A stretch of DNA of 64,000 bases from Ferruginibacter lapsinanis. Lineage in GTDB: Bacteria > Bacteroidota > Bacteroidia > Chitinophagales > Chitinophagaceae. Made by a program: the position numbers and the translations under genes. Every line of letters begins with the position of its first letter. Position 1 is the first letter of the stretch. The stretch lies in the NCBI RefSeq assembly GCF_020783315.1, contig NZ_CP086063.1, positions 1,786,501 through 1,850,500 on the forward strand, in the 5' to 3' direction. A model generated the notes under the pieces. The model made no database searches. It was given only the letters and a program-made list of their open reading frames with translations, and was not told where the DNA came from. Shown here piece by piece: positions 16,306-24,607 of the stretch.

Positions 16306-17481
16306 TTATAAATAACTCAACCATCTTTTTTCTTTATTATTCATTTTGTATGCATCAAATTTTTTGCATAGCGGATAGCAGATGGCAATGATGCCGATCC
16401 ATACCAGGTAAACGATCCATAAAGGAAAGCCATAGCCTTTTAAGCCGGGGAGATCGGTTAGCCAGCCGCCATGAAAGATCATTTTATTCCAGCCATACCC
16501 GGTAAGTTGAGCAGCCACCAATGCAAGAACATGGATAACGTATATATGCAGAACATAGAAGAAAAAAGGCACCCTTCCGAAAGTGCAGAAAAAATTTACG
16601 ATCCTTCCTTTTAACTGCTCTGAGTTTGCCAAAAAAATAAGTGATGGTCCTAATGTCATTAGCAGATACAAAAGTGATGGCGGATATTTTTGAGGATTTA
16701 AAAAAGACATCATTGATTTCGAAATGGCATCATACGATTTCCAGCCTATAGGGTCGCCATATATATTGATGGATCTTACAATGATAAAAGTGATGATAGC
16801 AGTAATACCGATATAAGTCAGAATTTTTCTGCGTCTTACACTACTATATGATTTATCATAAAATGAACCAAAACAATATCCTAAAGACATTACAGCGATC
16901 CATGGAATAACAGGGTATCCCACTAACATTTGATAGCCATGTGAAAGATTGAAAAGGCCTCCGTCATGAATCATTGCCCAAGGCATATTGTCTTTAAAAT
17001 GAATATTGTCGAGCAGATCGTGACCGAAAATTACCAGGCAGCTAATGATCAAAATAATTCTTTTTGGTAAGTAGATCATAACTGATAGCACGATCATACT
17101 TACGCCTAACGACCAGATGGTGATGAGCGAAGGCGTTCTGAATTGAATATCAAAAAACCAGGCAAAATTCACAATAGTTAATTCAATAAAAACAAGCCAT
17201 AACCCACGGGTAAAAAGAAAATGCGATAACTCCGGAGTACTTTTTCTTCTGCTTATTAAAAAGGCAGACATGCCCGCCAGAAAGCTGAATGTTGGTGCAC
17301 AATAATGAGTGATCCACCTGGTTAAAAATATCGGCCATGTGGTATGGACAGGATCTGTAGGATCGTAAAGGAATGCGGAGAAATGAAAATAATCTCTCGT
17401 ATGATCGAGTGCCATTACTACCATTACCAGCCCCTTTAACAGGTCGATGGATTCAATTCTTTTTATTTTGAGCATATTCAT
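16306..17481 (-). CDS. DUF1624 / heparan-alpha-glucosaminide N-acetyltransferase-like membrane protein
   Basis: A 391-residue protein with about ten membrane segments. It opens with RIESIDLLKGLVMVVMALDHTRDYFHFSAF, the signature of DUF1624/HGSNAT-type proteins (SID..RG....M...DH). The DH pair lies near residues 26-27. Members move acyl groups across the membrane to sugars, or are uncharacterised. Target unknown. Gap to the downstream GT22 gene is 72 bp; they could share a transcript. An acyltransferase-3-type fold is the main alternative. Confidence 0.75.
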   Translation of the reverse strand: MNMLKIKRIESIDLLKGLVMVVMALDHTRDYFHFSAFLYDPTDPVHTTWPIFLTRWITHYCAPTFSFLAGMSAFLISRRKSTPELSHFLFTRGLWLVFIELTIVNFAWFFDIQFRTPSLITIWSLGVSMIVLSVMIYLPKRIILIISCLVIFGHDLLDNIHFKDNMPWAMIHDGGLFNLSHGYQMLVGYPVIPWIAVMSLGYCFGSFYDKSYSSVRRRKILTYIGITAIITFIIVRSINIYGDPIGWKSYDAISKSMMSFLNPQKYPPSLLYLLMTLGPSLIFLANSEQLKGRIVNFFCTFGRVPFFFYVLHIYVIHVLALVAAQLTGYGWNKMIFHGGWLTDLPGLKGYGFPLWIVYLVWIGIIAICYPLCKKFDAYKMNNKEKRWLSYL

Positions 17482-17620
17482 TGCTGCTTATTTTATGAAG
17501 TAAATAAACGGTAGCAGTGTTCGAAGGGGTAGAGATAGATCATTCAAATATATCATTTAAAGATTGGTTTTACCAATTCTTTACAAAAAGATGAGGCACT
17601 AACTGTAGTGATGCAATGAA

Positions 17621-18280
17621 TTATATTTTTTTAGCTGCAACGATCAGGTTTTCCATTGGGAAGATCTCTCCATTAACCTCCAGGTCGGGTTCTTTATTTT
17701 CAATTGTCTTGATAACATTGAATCCATTGGCAGTAAGTAGTTCTGTAAGATCTTCTTTTGAATATAAAGTGAATCCGTATTTTGTAAATTCGTATTTTTC
17801 TGCCTGGTGTTTTGGACGAAGTGCGATGATGCATATACCCCCGGTAGTGAGTACTCTTTTTATCTCATGTAATACTGCAATTGCATTATCCCAAAAATAA
17901 ATGGTATTAACGGTAAATATTTTGTTGAATGTATTGTTGGCAAATGGGAGAGAAGCGACATCGGCCAAAAAGAATTTTGCAAGGCCTTTAGCTATCCAGG
18001 CTTCATTTATCTTTTCAGATTCTGTGATCATCAGTTCAGAAAAATCACACCCGGTATAAGTGATGGAGTTATGTTGTGATAGAATATCAGTCACAAAAAA
18101 TCCATTACCCATACCTATCTCTAAAATGGTGTCGCCTTCAGTGGCCTGTAATACTTTGATCGTATCAAGGTTCATCTGTCGGTTTCCCTGGTTCATCCAC
18201 TCTGCAGTGGCGATGCCATTTTCCCCGGTGGGTTTGCGCAATTGTGCAGCTCTTTCCTGTTGTGCTTTTTCGTCTGTCAT
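17621..18280 (-). CDS. Class I SAM-dependent methyltransferase (UbiE-like)
   Basis: 219 residues. SAM-binding motif I ILEIGMGNGFFVTDIL is at about residues 53-68, followed by the acidic TGCDFSELMI, then LPFANNTFNKIFTVNTIYFW and GGICIIALRP. This is the Methyltransf_11/UbiE layout. The substrate is unknown. The N-terminus is charged and alanine-rich (MTDEKAQQERAAQLRKP) and probably soluble. It stands alone, 139 bp from the next gene on the same strand. Confidence 0.85.
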   Translation of the reverse strand: MTDEKAQQERAAQLRKPTGENGIATAEWMNQGNRQMNLDTIKVLQATEGDTILEIGMGNGFFVTDILSQHNSITYTGCDFSELMITESEKINEAWIAKGLAKFFLADVASLPFANNTFNKIFTVNTIYFWDNAIAVLHEIKRVLTTGGICIIALRPKHQAEKYEFTKYGFTLYSKEDLTELLTANGFNVIKTIENKEPDLEVNGEIFPMENLIVAAKKI

Positions 18281-18339
18281 TATTTAAAAATAATGATTTT
18301 AACAGCACAGGAAAGTGATAATTTTTGTTGATGAATATT

Positions 18340-18534
18340 CTAGGTTGCTTTGTCTTTTGTATTTCTTACCAGGCTGATACCTGAAAAAAAGAAGATGGCT
18401 CCGATAAGACCAAACACAATAACCATTTTTACATTTTTTGTGCCTGTGCCACCGTCCATAAAGTTCATTCCGGCAATAACTAAACTGACAACACCGAAGA
18501 GGGATAATATGATCCCAAGTACACGCTTTTCCAT
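18340..18534 (-). CDS. Small two-helix membrane protein
   Basis: 64 residues: two hydrophobic helices (about residues 5-25 and 38-57) joined by GGTGTKNVK, ending in a charged KDKAT tail. Starts at an ATG, with a plausible coding pattern but no recognisable family. Small size and isolation keep confidence moderate. Confidence 0.55.
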   Translation of the reverse strand: MEKRVLGIILSLFGVVSLVIAGMNFMDGGTGTKNVKMVIVFGLIGAIFFFSGISLVRNTKDKAT

Positions 18535-18725
18535 ATTTGTATGTTTGTTTTAATACAAGGTATGGCTATGTTTCGGGTAATGGAAAGAAGGTGTGAATGA
18601 TGTAAGAAATGGTAAAAATTTTGCAACAATGAGTTATGGACAAGATCATTGTTACGTTGGTTACAAACAAAAAATGATAACGGCAAAAGAAGTGCCGTAA
18701 GCATTATAAAATGTTGCCCTTGTAA

Positions 18726-19268
18726 CTAAGGACCAATTGTTATATTCCTGAATGTGCCACCAGTAATAGTAACGACAGCGTTATCACTGCCACGTGTTAA
18801 TGTGGCACTGAAAGTGCCATCAGCCATACCGCTATGAATACTGGTAATCGTTACTGTTGCAGCATCTCCTATTTTTGAAGCGCCATAAAAATGAGCAGGA
18901 TCATTGATAGTGATAGCAGAAACAGAAACGGAATGAGGCGGGAGTGTATTATCTGCAATAGTATTAGTATAAGTGTAAGGTGTATTAATGGCTAGCGAAC
19001 TTGTTTCCAACGTTAGGTTAACTTCTCTTAGAGGAAGCAAATGATTACTGTAATCGTTGCTGATGAAAAGACGGAACGAACCTGCATGATGCTCGTAAAT
19101 ATACATGGCCATAAACGCTTCTGCATTGTAATCTGTGTTTTGGGTCCAACTATATGCGGTGCCATTTGCGGTAAAACTAACAGCGCCGACAGTGGCTGAA
19201 GGAGCCGGGTCTTTTGAACATGAAAAAAGGAATAGTATGGCTATGAAGCAGATGGGACGTAGTAACAT
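18726..19268 (-). CDS. Putative lipoprotein
   Basis: The ATG at 19268 gives MLLRPICFIAILFLFSCSKDPAP, a lipoprotein signal with the lipobox cysteine at residue 17 and an SKD sequence that in Bacteroidota often marks outer-membrane lipoproteins. The frame stays open upstream to 19415, but that part would put about 49 unlikely residues before the signal. The mature part (about 163 residues) is beta-rich, with VGAVSFTANGTAYSWTQ near the start and GTFSATLTRG...VTITGGTFRNITI at the end. Function unknown. The upstream boundary abuts a repeat region. Confidence 0.75.
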   Translation of the reverse strand: MLLRPICFIAILFLFSCSKDPAPSATVGAVSFTANGTAYSWTQNTDYNAEAFMAMYIYEHHAGSFRLFISNDYSNHLLPLREVNLTLETSSLAINTPYTYTNTIADNTLPPHSVSVSAITINDPAHFYGASKIGDAATVTITSIHSGMADGTFSATLTRGSDNAVVTITGGTFRNITIGP

Positions 19269-19368
19269 GGCAGCATTATTTAAGTTAACGACCCGTATAA
19301 GGTACAGTATTAAAAAATAGAAAGCAATAAGAAAGTTTTTTGTAATGCTTTCACCTGGCGGCGGGGCC

Positions 19369-19438
19369 TTACTTTTTTTCCTGACAAAAGAAAGTAATCC
19401 CGAAATGATTGGCATGTGTCACAAAAAAAGTCAAGGAC
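19369..19438. repeat. Left flank repeat of the 42-bp array
   Basis: TTACTTTTTTTC...GAAAGTAA (19369-19397) forms a hairpin and is followed, after about 20 extra bases, by an A run and TCAAGGAC. The same order of elements recurs in the same orientation at 20247-20293 on the far side of the array. Confidence 0.6.
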
Positions 19439-19524
19439 TTTACCTTGTTTCGTGGCACAGGAAATAATTTTGTTACATTTTATTTTGCTGTTTCGTATGC
19501 CAGGAAACAAGGTAGGGAGACGCT

Positions 19525-20157
19525 TCCATATAATGTAGATATGTTGCTTTGAGTTGTGGGAAGCTTTCTACCTGATGTAGATGTGTTGCTTTGGGTTGTG
19601 GGAAGCTTTCTACCTGATGTAGATGTGTTGCTTTGGGTTGTGGGAAGCTTTCTACCTGATGTAGATATGTTGCTTTGGGTTGTGGGAAGCTTTCTACCTA
19701 ATGTAGATGCGTTGCTTTGAGTTGTGGGAAGCTTTCTACCTGATGTAGATGTGTTGCTTTGGGTTGTGGGAAGCTTTCTACCTGATGTAGATTTGTTGCT
19801 TTGAGTTGTGGGAAGCTTTCTATCTAATGTAGATTTGTTGCTTTGAGTTGTGGGAAGCTTTCCGCTATAAGCGGATGTGTTGCTTTGGGTTGTGGGAAGC
19901 TTTCCGCTATAGGCGGATGTGTTGCTTTGGGTTGTGGGAAGCTTTCCGCTATAGGCGGATGTGTTGCTTTGGGTTGTGGGAAGCTTTCCGCTATAGGCGG
20001 ATGTGTTGCTTTGGGTTGTGGGAAGCTTTCCGCTATAGGCGGATGTGTTGCTTTGGGTTGTGGGAAGCTTTCCGCTATAAGCGGATGTGTTGCTTTGGGT
20101 TGTGGGAAGCTTTCCGCTATAGGCGGATGTGTTGCTTTGAGTTGCAGGAAGCTTTCC
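19525..20157. repeat. Tandem array: 15 copies of a 42-bp unit with a covarying stem-loop
   Basis: Each unit has a 24-bp core (starts GTTGCTTTG, ends GGGAAGCTT), a 15-bp stem-loop and a 3-bp joint. Cores start at 19543 and repeat every 42 bp up to 20131. The first six stem-loops are TCTAC-CTRAT-GTAGA and the seventh is TCTAT-CTAAT-GTAGA, which leaves one T/G mispair. The next seven are TCCGC-TATAR-GCGGA. Two base pairs of the stem are changed on both sides, so pairing is kept. A degenerate stem-loop (TCCAT-ATAAT-GTAGA) precedes the first core, and the last core (GTTGCAGG variant) runs into TCCGGGCCC. Frames through it are open only because 42 is a multiple of three. Confidence 0.95.
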
Positions 20158-20246
20158 GGGCCCTAAGGTCGGTGTCGTCACCGATCGACGATGAGTGGGG
20201 GAGTACCAACCAAGGATAAAACCCCGCCGGGAGGGAGGAGTTTTCT

Positions 20247-20293
20247 TTACTTTTTTTTCTTGACAAAAAAAAGTAACAAAAAAAATCAAGGAC
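20247..20293. repeat. Right flank repeat of the 42-bp array
   Basis: TTAC-T8-CTTGACA-A8-GTAA forms a long A/T hairpin, followed by an A run and ATCAAGGAC. It is a compact version of the left flank at 19369-19438. Together they bracket the array as imperfect direct repeats. Confidence 0.6.
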
Positions 20294-20513
20294 AACAGCA
20301 ACGCCTCCGGCGCTTTGTCCTGCCAACGCCACATGAAGTGTATTTGAATTGTTTATAGGGTTCTTAAGTGGAGGATTATTGAAGTGCTATTTTATGTTTG
20401 TTAGTATTACAGATTTGTTGGTGGGATATTTTATTGATAGGGTGAAGTTTTACAAGTGATCGTACCGAGGAGGGGGGAGTAATGATTTATTGCAGAAGAG
20501 GGAGTTTTTATAA

Positions 20514-20607
20514 GCGCAGGGCTCCGTCCTGTGTCTATACGTTACTTTATTAACGTTAAAATGATGATATTTTAGTAACTCGCCGGCTGCAGGACAGAGT
20601 CCTGCGC
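20514..20607. repeat. 94-bp element with 18-bp inverted ends
   Basis: The left end at 20514-20531 (starts GCGCAGG) and the right end at 20590-20607 (ends CCTGCGC) are inverted copies with 16 of 18 matches. Each end is itself a palindrome (CAGGAC-AGA-GTCCTG on the right). The interior is AT-rich and non-coding. It looks like a REP- or MITE-type unit, 12 bp past the stop of the SIR2-like gene. Confidence 0.65.
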
Positions 20608-20619
20608 CTAACGGAATAG

Positions 20620-21429
20620 TCAAACTTGGACTTCATTTTCTAAGTCGTCAGGCAAATAAGCAGTGACTTTGATATTACGTTCTTCATCATTTAGTAAGAG
20701 CCTGATTCGTTTCGCAACTTTTTTATAGTCTGGGTTTATTACTACAATTTCTTTGGTATTTATAGAATCCCAACCTAATGATAATATTTGTGCTAATTCT
20801 GCGTCTAAAGGGTCAAGCGAAATTCCATAAAGTATTGTTCTATTGCATTCTGAAACTGCATTAAGTACTGATGAATGATTTTTCAGCATTTGAACACTTT
20901 CTTCCTTCGACCTGTAAGGTTCTCTCGTAATTTCGGAGGGCAAATAAAGTGTTTTAGAATTTTGAACGCTTCCGTGTAAGTGAAATGTCTCAAGTCGTCC
21001 AACTATTCCACCTTCAGTTGAATGTCCATAATAATTAACTGCATTGTCTACTACTGTGTCCCAATTAGTGGTTATCTGAACAGATTTTATGTGCTTCTGA
21101 AAAATAAATTTATCCAGAACTGAGAAAAATTGTTTGCGTATAAATATCTCTTTATGTTTCTCTGCAAAAATCAAACTTCTACAAAGTTCACTTTTTATAA
21201 GATGGTAATCTCTAAGCATCAATTCAAGATGTTGCTTAGAATTTGGGCTGTCATCAAAAGCTATAGTCCTTAATTGATATACAAGTAGTGATAAGAAAAA
21301 ATTAGAAGAATCGATGTCAAATACAAACTTGTATTCAGGTTCTAATATCCTAATAATTGGTTTCCAGGCATTTTCTATTGCTCCTGCTCCTGTTATTAAG
21401 CAAACTTTTTCATATTCATTGTCCACCAT
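20620..21429 (-). CDS. SIR2-like NAD-binding domain protein
   Basis: 269 residues, not previously paired with any neighbour here. The motifs match the SIR2-like fold: LITGAGAIENAW (GAG at 14-16), TTNWD (120-124), FHLHG (HG at 152-153) and YGISLDPLDAELAQIL (201-216). In sirtuins and defence-type SIR2 enzymes the Asn, Asp and His of these motifs bind or hydrolyse NAD+; all three are present (N122, D124, H152). Standalone SIR2-like proteins often act in phage defence by draining NAD+, which is the inferred role. No partner effector gene adjoins it. It lies between a repeat cluster and a permease, typical of an acquired gene. A -7 box (TATATTTG) is 31 bp upstream. Confidence 0.75.
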   Translation of the reverse strand: MVDNEYEKVCLITGAGAIENAWKPIIRILEPEYKFVFDIDSSNFFLSLLVYQLRTIAFDDSPNSKQHLELMLRDYHLIKSELCRSLIFAEKHKEIFIRKQFFSVLDKFIFQKHIKSVQITTNWDTVVDNAVNYYGHSTEGGIVGRLETFHLHGSVQNSKTLYLPSEITREPYRSKEESVQMLKNHSSVLNAVSECNRTILYGISLDPLDAELAQILSLGWDSINTKEIVVINPDYKKVAKRIRLLLNDEERNIKVTAYLPDDLENEVQV

Positions 21430-21459
21430 CTGATAATCGGGTATTAATTACGCCTAACT

Positions 21460-21467
21460 CAAATATA
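21460..21467 (-). promoter_or_regulatory. -7 box of the SIR2-like gene
   Basis: TATATTTG on the minus strand, an exact TAnnTTTG match, 30 bp before the ATG. No obvious -33 TTG. Confidence 0.5.
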
Positions 21468-21541
21468 TGCGAAAGTTTGTGCCATAGAAAAAATAAAAGT
21501 CTATAGTATTATTATATCCGCATCAATCAAAGCTCAACATA

Positions 21542-21605
21542 GGTATGCCGCACAAGTGAGTGACACAACGATGACGCCATGAAAAACAAATGCTTGTCCC
21601 AAAAA
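21542..21605 (-). repeat. Copy 1 of a 64-bp dispersed element
   Basis: Read on the minus strand it begins TTTTTGGGAC and ends with a 33-bp block, TCATCGTTGTGTC...CGGCATACC, that matches 49599-49661 at 32 of 33 positions. It lies between the SIR2-like gene and the APC permease. Confidence 0.7.
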
Positions 21606-21617
21606 GAAAAAAATATT

Positions 21618-23105
21618 TTATGCTTTCTTATCGGGATTTCTCAGCTTACTATTTTTAGCGCTATAAGAAAAGTAGATAACAATACCTATGGCCAACCATC
21701 CGAATAAACGTAACCAGTTTGTCCAGCCAAGGCCAAGCATCATTAACAGGCAAGCAGCTACGCCAAGGATAGGTACTAACGGTACCCATGGTGTTTTGAA
21801 CTGACGGGGAAGATCGGGATCTGTTTTGCGTAAGATGATAACGCCAATGCATACCAGGCAAAAAGCAAACAGCGTTCCGATGCTTGTCATATCACCCACA
21901 ATATCTCCGGGAATGAATGCAGCAAAAGAACCTACCAAGACCAAGATAATTAAGTTGGCTTTGTATGGTGTTTTAAATTTTGGATGCACTTTACTGAAAA
22001 CACCTGGTAATAAACCATCTTTACTCATAGAGTAAAAAACCCTTGATTGTCCTAATAACATTACCAGTATTACAGAAGAGAAACCTGCAAGGATGGCAAC
22101 GGTAACTAATTTACCAAGCCAGCCATAGCCCATCATGTATTTGTTGATGGCAAATGCTACTGATGCTTCTTTACCGGTAGTTCTGAAATCTTGTACCGTG
22201 GCAACCCCGGTAAGCACGTGTGCAAATAAAATATACAAGATGGTACAAACTGCTAATGAACCGAGAATACCTATGGGCATATCCCTTTTGGGATTCTTGG
22301 CTTCCTGCGCTGCCGTACTCACCGCATCAAAACCAATAAAGGCAAAGAACACTACACCGGCGGCACCTACTATTCCCCAAAAGCCTCCGAAGTGGTGACT
22401 GATACCTTGATGATCTACATAGGTTGTAGCGGCAGGAATATAATGCTCATGATTTACCGGGTTCATAAAACCCCAGCCAATGATGATGATCAAAATAACG
22501 ATGCTCACTTTTGCAATTACGATCAGGTTGTTTACAACAGCCGATTCCTGTGTACCTCTTATCAATAATAAACTTAATGCGGCAACAATACCTAAGGCCG
22601 GTAAATTGATCATGCCATGTTCTAATCCATCTACACTGTGCTCAAACGGAGAATGACAGAGGGCATAGGGAATGGCTTTCCAATGCAATACGTTTACCAG
22701 TAAATTATTTAAATATTCGCTCCAGGCAATACCAACGGTGGCAGCACCTACAGCATATTCCAATACCAGATCCCATCCAATGATCCATGCAACAAATTCT
22801 CCCATAGTGGCATAGCTATACGTATACGCACTACCGGCAATGGGTATGGAAGAAGATAATTCAGCATAACATAATCCTGCTAATCCGCAACCGATAGCAG
22901 CTAAAATGAAACCAAGTGTTACAGAAGGTCCTGCATTTTGTGCAGCGGCAGCAGCCGTCCTTACAAACAAACCGGCACCGATGATGGCGCCGATACCTAA
23001 AGCAATCAATGAAGTTGCCGTTAATGTTCTTTTTAATCCTTTTTTGTCTGTATCTCCTGCATCAGCCATCAAAAGATGTAATGGTTTCTTTATAAATAAA
23101 CTCAT
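21618..23105 (-). CDS. APC-family amino acid permease (cationic amino acid transporter type)
   Basis: 495 residues and about twelve membrane helices. The first helix has the APC glycine signature LGIGAIIGAGLFV; ELSSSIPIAGSAYTYSYATMGEFVAWIIGWDLVLEYAVG is the conserved TM2-TM3 region, and FFAFIGFDAVSTAAQEAKNPKRDMPIGI is typical of the CAT/YfnA subgroup. It imports amino acids with protons or exchanges them; the exact substrate is not readable. Monocistronic by spacing. The terminator position is unclear. Confidence 0.9.
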   Translation of the reverse strand: MSLFIKKPLHLLMADAGDTDKKGLKRTLTATSLIALGIGAIIGAGLFVRTAAAAAQNAGPSVTLGFILAAIGCGLAGLCYAELSSSIPIAGSAYTYSYATMGEFVAWIIGWDLVLEYAVGAATVGIAWSEYLNNLLVNVLHWKAIPYALCHSPFEHSVDGLEHGMINLPALGIVAALSLLLIRGTQESAVVNNLIVIAKVSIVILIIIIGWGFMNPVNHEHYIPAATTYVDHQGISHHFGGFWGIVGAAGVVFFAFIGFDAVSTAAQEAKNPKRDMPIGILGSLAVCTILYILFAHVLTGVATVQDFRTTGKEASVAFAINKYMMGYGWLGKLVTVAILAGFSSVILVMLLGQSRVFYSMSKDGLLPGVFSKVHPKFKTPYKANLIILVLVGSFAAFIPGDIVGDMTSIGTLFAFCLVCIGVIILRKTDPDLPRQFKTPWVPLVPILGVAACLLMMLGLGWTNWLRLFGWLAIGIVIYFSYSAKNSKLRNPDKKA

Positions 23106-23164
23106 ATGATGAATATTAATGTTGTTTTAATGATCTGGAAAAATAAGCAATATATTTTTAATTT

Positions 23165-23289
23165 GAAAATTTGGAGATTTGGAGATTTGGAAATGATTGG
23201 TGCTATTAGATTACAAGAATGCTTCAAATCATCAAATCTCCAAATTATCAAATCTCCAAATTCCCAAATCATCAAATCTCCAAATCATC
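23165..23289. repeat. Inverted cluster of GATTTGGA / TCCAAATC repeats
   Basis: The left arm (23165-23196) has three tandem GATTTGGA-like units. The right arm (23225-23289) has four TCCAAATC-like units with ATCAAATCTCCAAAT repeats in reverse orientation. The 28-bp spacer could cap a long imperfect hairpin. It lies in the promoter interval between the divergent permease and gltP genes. Confidence 0.75.
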
Positions 23290-23315
23290 CTTATATTGCA
23301 ACCTAATTAGCTTTT

Positions 23316-24584
23316 ATGGAAATTATAAAGCCAACTGATTCTAAACCCAACCGCCTTACACTATATATTGTAATTGCGATGGTGTTGGGTATAGTGGCAG
23401 GTTATATCATTCATGAAAAAGCTTCTCCTGAGTTTGTAAAAGATTTTGCTCCCAAGATAAAATTACTGGCTACTATATTTTTGCGATTGGTGCAGATGAT
23501 CATTGCGCCGTTGGTATTTGCTACGCTGGTGGTGGGTATTGCTAAACTCGGTGATCTTAAAACGGTGGGCAGAGTTGGAGGTAAAGCAATGATCTGGTTC
23601 ATATCAGCTTCGCTGATCAGTTTGCTGCTGGGGTTGGTATTGGTTACTATTACAAAACCCGGAGTAGGTGTTAACCTGGCTAATGCCGATCTGGAAGGAG
23701 CAAAAGACCTGATGGGTAAGACCAAAGAATTTTCTTTAGATAAATTTGTTGAACATGTGGTGCCAAGGAGTGTGATAGAGGCCATGGCGAATAACGAGAT
23801 ATTACAGCTGGTTATTTTTTCTGTTTTCTTTGGGGTGGCATTAACAGCGATCGGTAAAAAAGGGGATGCGATCATTAATGCACTGGACTCATTAACACAT
23901 GTGGTACTTAAAATGGTTGGCTATGTAATGAACCTGGCACCGGTTGGTGTGTTTGGTGCTATGACGGGAGTGATCGCTATTAAAGGCTTGGGTATTTTAA
24001 AAACCTATGCTTATTATATTGGTTCGTTCTATTTGGGATTGGCTGTGTTGTGGGGTGTTTTGTTATTTGTTGGGTGGCTGATCCTGAGAAGAAGATTAAT
24101 AGTATTGATGCGTCGTATCTCAGATCCGATGGCCATTGCATTTAATACAGCCAGCAGCGAAGCAGTATTTCCGAAATTGGTGGAAGAGATGGAACGTTTT
24201 GGTTGCAACAATAAAATTGTTTCCTTTACATTGCCATTAGGCTATTCTTTTAATTTAGATGGCAGCATGATGTACATGACCTTTGCCAGTATGTTCATTG
24301 CACAGGCATATAATGTTACTGCTGTAACGGAACATGTAGGAACACAGATTGCGATGCTGCTGGTGTTTATGCTTACCAGTAAAGGTATTGCCGGTGTGCC
24401 CAGAGCGTCGCTGGTAGTAGTGTTGGCAACAGGTGGTATGTTTGGCATTCCTCCTGAAGGAATTGGTTTAGTTTTGGCGATCGATACTTTTTGTGATATG
24501 GGCAGAAGTATGACCAATGTATTAGGTAATGCATTGGCAACAGCTGCGGTTAGTAAATGGGAGGGTGCTTTAGAGCATTCATAA
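23316..24584 (+). CDS. Dicarboxylate/amino acid:cation symporter (DAACS)
   Basis: 422 residues of the GltP/DctA family, a sodium- or proton-coupled importer of glutamate, aspartate or C4-dicarboxylates. Hairpin 1 reads FNTASSEAVFPKLVEEMERFG, the family's SS-rich loop. The TM7 segment FNLDGSMMYMTFASMFIAQ corresponds to the NMDG ion-binding motif (here NLDG). Hairpin 2 is KGIAGVPRASLVVV, and TM8 DTFCDMGRSMTNVLGNALAT carries the substrate-binding D...R/N positions. It is the first of three co-directional transport genes (gltP-like, dedA-like, MFS) spaced 23 and 9 bp, a likely operon. Confidence 0.92.
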   Translation: MEIIKPTDSKPNRLTLYIVIAMVLGIVAGYIIHEKASPEFVKDFAPKIKLLATIFLRLVQMIIAPLVFATLVVGIAKLGDLKTVGRVGGKAMIWFISASLISLLLGLVLVTITKPGVGVNLANADLEGAKDLMGKTKEFSLDKFVEHVVPRSVIEAMANNEILQLVIFSVFFGVALTAIGKKGDAIINALDSLTHVVLKMVGYVMNLAPVGVFGAMTGVIAIKGLGILKTYAYYIGSFYLGLAVLWGVLLFVGWLILRRRLIVLMRRISDPMAIAFNTASSEAVFPKLVEEMERFGCNNKIVSFTLPLGYSFNLDGSMMYMTFASMFIAQAYNVTAVTEHVGTQIAMLLVFMLTSKGIAGVPRASLVVVLATGGMFGIPPEGIGLVLAIDTFCDMGRSMTNVLGNALATAAVSKWEGALEHS

Positions 24585-24607
24585 ATTAATAATAACAACT
24601 ACGTTTT

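Noticed and set aside
19525-20157. CRISPR array
   Set aside because: The variable segments are near-identical palindromes rather than unique spacers, the unit is too short for typical repeat plus spacer, and no cas gene is nearby.
19480-20334. A long minus-strand open frame and two plus-strand frames across the 42-bp array, encoding 14-residue repeats
   Set aside because: The unit length is a multiple of three, so several frames stay open by chance. The changes between stem versions alter the residues non-conservatively but keep base pairing, which argues against a protein.
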